Assembly (NCBI GenBank): GCA_964632485.1
Contig: CAZWDO010000002.1
Span: 264,726 to 292,387 of the forward strand
DNA length: 27,662 bases
Source: CAZWDO01 sp964632485 [NCBI: uncultured bacterium]
GTDB taxonomy: Bacteria > JAGOEH01
Direction: 5' to 3'
Part shown: positions 23,410-27,662 of the stretch, piece by piece
Layout: each line of letters begins with the position of its first letter
How positions within the stretch are numbered: position 1 is the first letter of the stretch
Notes under the pieces: generated by a model
Database searches by the model: none
The model's input: only the letters and a program-made list of their open reading frames with translations
Told to the model about the DNA's origin: nothing
Program-made: the position numbers and the translations under genes

Positions 23410-24849
23410 ATGATTCAACTCATCACCGATCAGCGCCGCTGGCTTGACGATATGAAAACCCCGGTAGCCGCATTTCATCAGTTCACCCGCGGATCCAATA
23501 GGTTTCTGCTTGAAAGTGTAGCCGGAAGCGGCCAACGTGGACGTTATTCTATTATTGGTTCTCAACCGATGCTGATTTTTAAACATTTTAAGGATTATAG
23601 CGTTATCGAGGATAAATTGTTGGGGACAATAAAACAGTTAGAAGGCGATCCCTTCGATCATATCCGGCAAATCCTGACCCGCTATCAATTCCCTCTACAA
23701 CAGCCTTTCGCCTGTGGGCTGCTCTGCGGATATCTTAGCTATGATACGATTCGTTATATAGAAAGGATTCCGGATAAAAACCCCGAAGAATTAAATCTCC
23801 CTGAAATGATGTTGATAGTACCTTCTGAATTAATTGTATTCGATAACTATGACCATACCATCACTTTTTATCTACACCAATCAGCAGATAACTATTATAA
23901 GGAATTGATGCCGACTAAAATAGATAACTATATGAAAAATAGTGATTTCAATAATGAAATTTCAAGTAATTTATCAATTAATGATTTAGATGTTCAGTAT
24001 GATCAGGTATTGACGGACTTCAATCATCGAGAATATTTTGAGCGGGTGGCGCGGGCAAAAGAATATATCCGTCAGGGAGATATATTCCAGGTCGTGTTAT
24101 CACGCCGTTTTCGTAAAACAGTGAAAAGCGATTCTTTTCGAATTTATCGCTACTTACGTTATATAAATCCGTCCCCCTATCTTTTTTATTTTGAATTTGA
24201 TGGATTCCAACTTGTTGGTTCTTCGCCGGAAACCATGGTCAATTATGATGGTCGAAAGGTATTGGTACGTCCGATTGCAGGAACTCGTAAACGGGGTGAG
24301 AGTCAACAAGAGGATCGCCAGTTGGCGGCGGAATTGCTCAACGATGAAAAAGAGTTAGCGGAACATGTGATGCTGGTGGACCTGGCCCGTAATGATATGG
24401 GTCGGATTGCCCGTTATGGATCGGTAAAAGTGGATGAGTTTGAGAAAGTGGAACCCTATTCGCATGTAATGCATATTGTATCGACCGTAACGGGTGAATT
24501 GCGTGAAAAATGTGATTGTGTGGATATTTTTCGGGCATGTTTTCCGGCGGGAACTGTCAGTGGGGCGCCCAAGATACGCGCGATGGAGATCATTGACGAA
24601 CTGGAACCCGTACGACGGGGAATTTATGCCGGCGCTGTCGGCTATTTTGATTTTTCGGGTCGGATGGATACGTGTATCGCCATTCGTACAATGGTACTAA
24701 AGGAGGGTATGGCGTATTGGCAAGCCGGTGGTGGAATTGTCGCTGATTCGGTTCCGACCAATGAATTAGCGGAAACGGATAATAAAGGCCGCGCAATTTT
24801 AAAGGCTTTATTAATGTCGGAGGAGGAACCCCATGATTGTAATTATTGA
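23410..24849 (+). CDS. trpE: anthranilate synthase component I
   Basis: TrpE makes anthranilate from chorismate using ammonia delivered by TrpG. The ATG at 23410 follows AAAAAAGG and gives 479 residues; a longer in-frame start (23317) would lie inside the attenuator hairpins. The feedback motif LLES is present in RFLLESVAGSGQRGRYS, the site where tryptophan inhibits the enzyme. The chorismate-binding core is typical: NPSPYLFYFEF, VGSSPE, RPIAGTRKRG, VDLARNDMGRIA, FPAGTVSGAPKIRAMEII and AGGGIVADS. Expression is thus controlled both by attenuation and by feedback. Its 3' end overlaps trpG by 17 bases. Confidence 0.97.
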   Translation: MIQLITDQRRWLDDMKTPVAAFHQFTRGSNRFLLESVAGSGQRGRYSIIGSQPMLIFKHFKDYSVIEDKLLGTIKQLEGDPFDHIRQILTRYQFPLQQPFACGLLCGYLSYDTIRYIERIPDKNPEELNLPEMMLIVPSELIVFDNYDHTITFYLHQSADNYYKELMPTKIDNYMKNSDFNNEISSNLSINDLDVQYDQVLTDFNHREYFERVARAKEYIRQGDIFQVVLSRRFRKTVKSDSFRIYRYLRYINPSPYLFYFEFDGFQLVGSSPETMVNYDGRKVLVRPIAGTRKRGESQQEDRQLAAELLNDEKELAEHVMLVDLARNDMGRIARYGSVKVDEFEKVEPYSHVMHIVSTVTGELREKCDCVDIFRACFPAGTVSGAPKIRAMEIIDELEPVRRGIYAGAVGYFDFSGRMDTCIAIRTMVLKEGMAYWQAGGGIVADSVPTNELAETDNKGRAILKALLMSEEEPHDCNY

Positions 24850-25396
24850 TAACTATGATTCATTTACCTATAATCTGGTCCAGTTTTTGGGGAGTATGGG
24901 CCATGAAATTCGCGTTTTTCGCAACGATGAAATTACGTTAGGTGAATTGGAGCTGCTTAAATTCAGTCAACTGGTGATTTCCCCGGGACCGGGATGGCCA
25001 GCCCAGGCCGGTATTACAATTTCAGCGATTCGTCATTTCCGGGGCCGGGCGCCAATTCTTGGGGTTTGCCTGGGCCACCAGGCCATTGCAGAAGCTTATG
25101 GCGCCAAAATTATACTGGCGCCTGAAATCGTGCACGGTAAAGCATCGCCAGTCTTCCATCAGGAAAAAGGATTGTTCCGCCATCTTCCCAATCCACTCTT
25201 TGTCGGCCGCTATCATTCACTGGTCGTTGATGCCGAGACTCTACCCCCTGAGCTGGAAGTGATTGCGGTCACTGACAATCAAATTCCAATGGCTATCCAA
25301 CATAAAACGGATGCTGTGTTTGGCGTACAGTTTCATCCGGAATCGGCGCTAACCCCTCAAGGCTATCAATTGTTGCAAAACTTTGTGAATATGTAA
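24833..25396 (+). CDS. trpG: anthranilate synthase component II (glutamine amidotransferase)
   Basis: TrpG releases ammonia from glutamine for TrpE. The 187-residue class I amidotransferase has C79 in GVCLGHQ, H168 and E170 in QFHPES, and the TrpG/PabA opening IIDNYDSFTYNLVQ and ISPGPG. It is not fused to TrpD, unlike in enterobacteria. A strong GGAGGAGG ribosome site lies inside the end of trpE. The same protein could also serve PabB if the genome has no separate pabA. Confidence 0.96.
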   Translation: MIVIIDNYDSFTYNLVQFLGSMGHEIRVFRNDEITLGELELLKFSQLVISPGPGWPAQAGITISAIRHFRGRAPILGVCLGHQAIAEAYGAKIILAPEIVHGKASPVFHQEKGLFRHLPNPLFVGRYHSLVVDAETLPPELEVIAVTDNQIPMAIQHKTDAVFGVQFHPESALTPQGYQLLQNFVNM

Positions 25397-25428
25397 TTAA
25401 TGCTAATTTAAAACCCAGGGAGTAAACC

Positions 25429-26463
25429 ATGGAGTTTATAAGTTGTTTGAACCGCTTAATCAACCGCGAGCCGCTGAATCAGGAAGAAGCTTTTATAATG
25501 ATGAAACGGATATTGGACGGTGAATTGAGTAGTGAACAGATTGCCGGTTTTTTGGTTGCGTTGCGGATAAAAGGTGAGACAATTGATGAATTGATTGGTT
25601 TTATTCGCGCCATGCGTTCCGCCGCTATTCACTTGCCGACAACTTTGGAAGCGGTGGATACATGCGGCACCGGCGGTGATCATTCCGCAACCTTTAATAT
25701 TTCCACGGCGGCTGCGATTGTGGCGGCTGCCGCAGGCGTTCCCATCGCCAAACACGGCAATCGTTCGGTATCCAGTCAATGTGGCAGCGCCGATGTTTTG
25801 GAAGAACTGGGCGTAACGATACAAATTCCCCCGGATTGGGTCAGGAAATCTCTGGAAGAGTTAGGAATCGCTTTTTGCTTTGCGCCACTTTTCCATGGTT
25901 CAATGAAATATGCGGTAAAACCCCGAAAAGAACTGGGTATTCGGACGGTGTTCAATATGTTGGGTCCTCTGCTGAATCCCTTCAATACCCGCCGCCAACT
26001 CACCGGAGTATATAATCGCCATATCCAGGAGCAGTATCGCGCTATTTTTCAAAAAATCGGTTGTGAACATGTGTTGATTATCCATAGCGCGGACGGGATG
26101 GATGAATTTAGTCTCAGTAGTGAAAATTATGTGGTTGAAATAACTGAGAATAGCTCCCGTGAACATGTCTGGACTCATAATGATATGAGTTTGCCTCCCA
26201 TTTCCGCGGAATCCATTAAAGGCGGCAATCGACAGGTGAATGCCCGGATGATTCTCGAAATACTTCAGGGAATTAACGGACCTCCGCGCCATATAGTGGT
26301 GGCGAATGCCGCGTTGGCAATCTATTGCGGCGCTATCGGCAATAAACCGGACCTGAAGGAAGCGCGTGAACGGGCTGAATCCGCCATTGATTCCGGCGCG
26401 GCTTTAGATTTGTTGAATCGGTTTATTACGTTCACCGGGAGCGCATCTCATGAATCGGCTTGA
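25429..26463 (+). CDS. trpD: anthranilate phosphoribosyltransferase
   Basis: TrpD joins anthranilate to PRPP. The 344-residue protein has the family PRPP loop DTCGTGGD (77-84) with TFNISTAAAIV, the KHGNRSVSSQCGSADVLEELG segment that binds anthranilate and PRPP, and KPRKELGIRTVFNMLGPLLNP. The ATG follows AGGGAG, 32 bases after trpG. It overlaps trpC by 14 bases. Confidence 0.97.
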   Translation: MEFISCLNRLINREPLNQEEAFIMMKRILDGELSSEQIAGFLVALRIKGETIDELIGFIRAMRSAAIHLPTTLEAVDTCGTGGDHSATFNISTAAAIVAAAAGVPIAKHGNRSVSSQCGSADVLEELGVTIQIPPDWVRKSLEELGIAFCFAPLFHGSMKYAVKPRKELGIRTVFNMLGPLLNPFNTRRQLTGVYNRHIQEQYRAIFQKIGCEHVLIIHSADGMDEFSLSSENYVVEITENSSREHVWTHNDMSLPPISAESIKGGNRQVNARMILEILQGINGPPRHIVVANAALAIYCGAIGNKPDLKEARERAESAIDSGAALDLLNRFITFTGSASHESA

Positions 26464-27229
26464 CCCCATTCTTCATTCACTACCTCAACGTCTGACCGCG
26501 ATTCAGACCCGGCTGGATTATTACCGAGAGAATCTGCCGCCGGTTATCGCTTCATCGGGTTTCAAAGAAGCGATTAGCGGTCCCGGTTTGCGCATTATTG
26601 CTGAAATCAAAAAAGCCTCGCCCAGCGCGGGAGTCATCAGCCGGCAATTTGATCCGATAAAAATGGCTGATCTATATGAAAAAAACGGAGCCGCCGCTAT
26701 TTCAGTCCTGACGGAACCGTACTTTTTCCAGGGATCGCTTGAAATTTTTCAAAGTGTCCGGGCCCGGACCTCTCTGCCATTGCTGCAAAAAGAATTTATT
26801 ATCGATCCCGCCCAAATCTACGAGGCGCGTTATATTGGGGCTGATGCCATTCTGCTGATTGTTAAAATACTTGACGATACCATGCTCCGTCAGCTATATT
26901 CCCTTGCCGCTGATTTAAACCTGGATAGTATAGTGGAAGTTCATGATGAACGGGAGCTGGAACGGGCGCTTAAAATCGATCCGGAAATCCTGGCTATTAA
27001 CAACCGGAATCTGAATGATTTTTCGGTCGACATGAGCGCTACTTTCAGGCTTTTCCCGTTGATACCCAATGATAAAATTGTTATTAGCGCCAGCGGCTAT
27101 CACAGCCGGAACCAAATTGAATCCGCATTCAACTCGGGCATTCATACATTTTTAATTGGGGAGAGTTTGATGCGGACTGACGGTAAAGATATTTCTTTAC
27201 TTGAATTGCTCAACGGAGTAAATATCTAA
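26450..27229 (+). CDS. trpC: indole-3-glycerol phosphate synthase
   Basis: TrpC closes the indole ring of CdRP. It is a monofunctional TIM barrel of 259 residues with the expected active-site residues: E52 and K54 in IIAEIKKASPSAG, K114 in LLQKEFIID, E163 in IVEVHDE and the Asn of INNRNL. The end has the phosphate-binding SGYHSRNQI and FLIGESLM loops. It starts inside the end of trpD and its stop shares one base with the ATG of trpF (TAATG), so translation is coupled. Confidence 0.97.
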   Translation: MNRLDPILHSLPQRLTAIQTRLDYYRENLPPVIASSGFKEAISGPGLRIIAEIKKASPSAGVISRQFDPIKMADLYEKNGAAAISVLTEPYFFQGSLEIFQSVRARTSLPLLQKEFIIDPAQIYEARYIGADAILLIVKILDDTMLRQLYSLAADLNLDSIVEVHDERELERALKIDPEILAINNRNLNDFSVDMSATFRLFPLIPNDKIVISASGYHSRNQIESAFNSGIHTFLIGESLMRTDGKDISLLELLNGVNI

Positions 27230-27662
27230 TGTGGACCAAAATTTGCGGTATCACGCGTATCGAGGACGCGCAAAGGGCGATTGAAGCCGGCGCCTCCGCG
27301 ATTGGTTTTATTTTTGCATCTAGTCCCCGGCAAATATCAGAGGCCGCAGCTCATTCCATCAGCCAGCAATTACCGGTGAATATCGATCGGGTTGGAGTAT
27401 TTATGGATAGTTCCTTGGAGAAAATTAATGCAATTGCTGAAAAAGTGGGATTAACGGTGATTCAATTGCATGGCCATGAAGATTGGAATTCTGTCTCATT
27501 TTTAGCCCAGCGCTACCGTCTCCTTAAAACATGGAAAATTACTCCCCAGGGTGAGATTCCTCATCGCTATGAGGGAGATTGGTGGAAAATTCTGTTCGAT
27601 ACCGCAATTGCGGGGAAAGCCGGAGGTACCGGCCGAGTTTTCAGTCGAACTGTCCTCAACCA
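27229..27662 (+). CDS. trpF: phosphoribosylanthranilate isomerase (3' end cut by window edge)
   Basis: TrpF isomerises PRA to CdRP, the same chemistry as HisA. The first 144 codons are present, with C6 in TKICGIT as general base, D124 in ILFDTAIAGK as general acid, and GFIFASSPR and IQLHGHE motifs. The GGTGR phosphate loop is present and the rest lies beyond the edge. Since both trpF and a HisA domain exist, this organism does not rely on a dual-function PriA. trpB and trpA probably follow outside the window. Confidence 0.95.
   Translation, partial: MWTKICGITRIEDAQRAIEAGASAIGFIFASSPRQISEAAAHSISQQLPVNIDRVGVFMDSSLEKINAIAEKVGLTVIQLHGHEDWNSVSFLAQRYRLLKTWKITPQGEIPHRYEGDWWKILFDTAIAGKAGGTGRVFSRTVLN

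Noticed and set aside
1-27662. CRISPR arrays, tRNA or rRNA genes, complete insertion sequences
   Set aside because: No regularly spaced direct repeats, no cloverleaf or conserved rRNA segments, and no transposase with flanking inverted repeats were seen by eye; a covariance-model scan was not possible here.

Overview
The window reads as chromosomal DNA from a Gram-negative bacterium with moderate G+C. It carries a predicted lipoprotein, a signal-peptide outer-membrane barrel protein, a SusB-type GH97 glucosidase and many PAS/REC/GGDEF signalling modules. Gene content and style (GH97, PorV/UPF0164-like barrel, Rpn-type nuclease with a coiled-coil tail, long-form HisG) fit the FCB group or a neighbouring uncultured phylum. 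That placement is inference; no rRNA or other phylogenetic marker is present. Several promoters match one sigma-70-like pattern, TTGAC(A/T), 16-17 bases, then TATATT, TATTAT or TATCAT.

Layout: 1-915 (-) is an ENPP-type phosphodiesterase cut by the left edge. 1180-8000 (+) is an M2 metallopeptidase followed by a tight histidine operon: hisG, hisB, hisH, hisF, a hisA-hisI-hisE fusion and hisD, mostly joined by 4-7 base overlaps. 8004-11328 (-) is a KtrB/KtrA-type potassium uptake operon with a trailing HAMP-type membrane sensor. 11329-11903 is non-coding apart from a possible gene remnant and ends in a strong promoter for an Rpn/PD-(D/E)XK nuclease (11904-12926, +). 13066-14760 (-) is a satP-gldA pair (acetate-type transporter and glycerol dehydrogenase). 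After an AT-rich gap come (+) a small 3-TM protein, a REC-PAS-PAS-PAS-histidine kinase, a GH97 glycosidase and a DUF3592 protein. Facing them (-) are a diguanylate cyclase and an outer-membrane barrel protein. The right end (+) is a tryptophan operon (trpE, G, D, C, F, cut by the right edge) behind a complete leader-peptide attenuator.

Three things stand out. (1) The trp leader encodes a 42-residue peptide with a Trp-Trp-Arg-Trp run near its end. It is followed by two perfect 12-bp terminator hairpins whose arms cross-pair, giving a six-segment, domino-like attenuator (1:2, 3:4, 5:6 against 2:3, 4:5). (2) The only hisF here lacks about 69 internal residues, precisely two beta-alpha units (a quarter of the TIM barrel) including the second catalytic Asp, yet the reading frame and operon overlaps are intact. 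(3) HisA is fused to HisI-HisE, so three histidine enzymes sit on one chain. The his enzymes run from PRPP+ATP to imidazole-glycerol phosphate and its dehydration, plus the last step; hisC and a histidinol-phosphatase are not in the window. The trp genes run from chorismate to at least PRA isomerisation.
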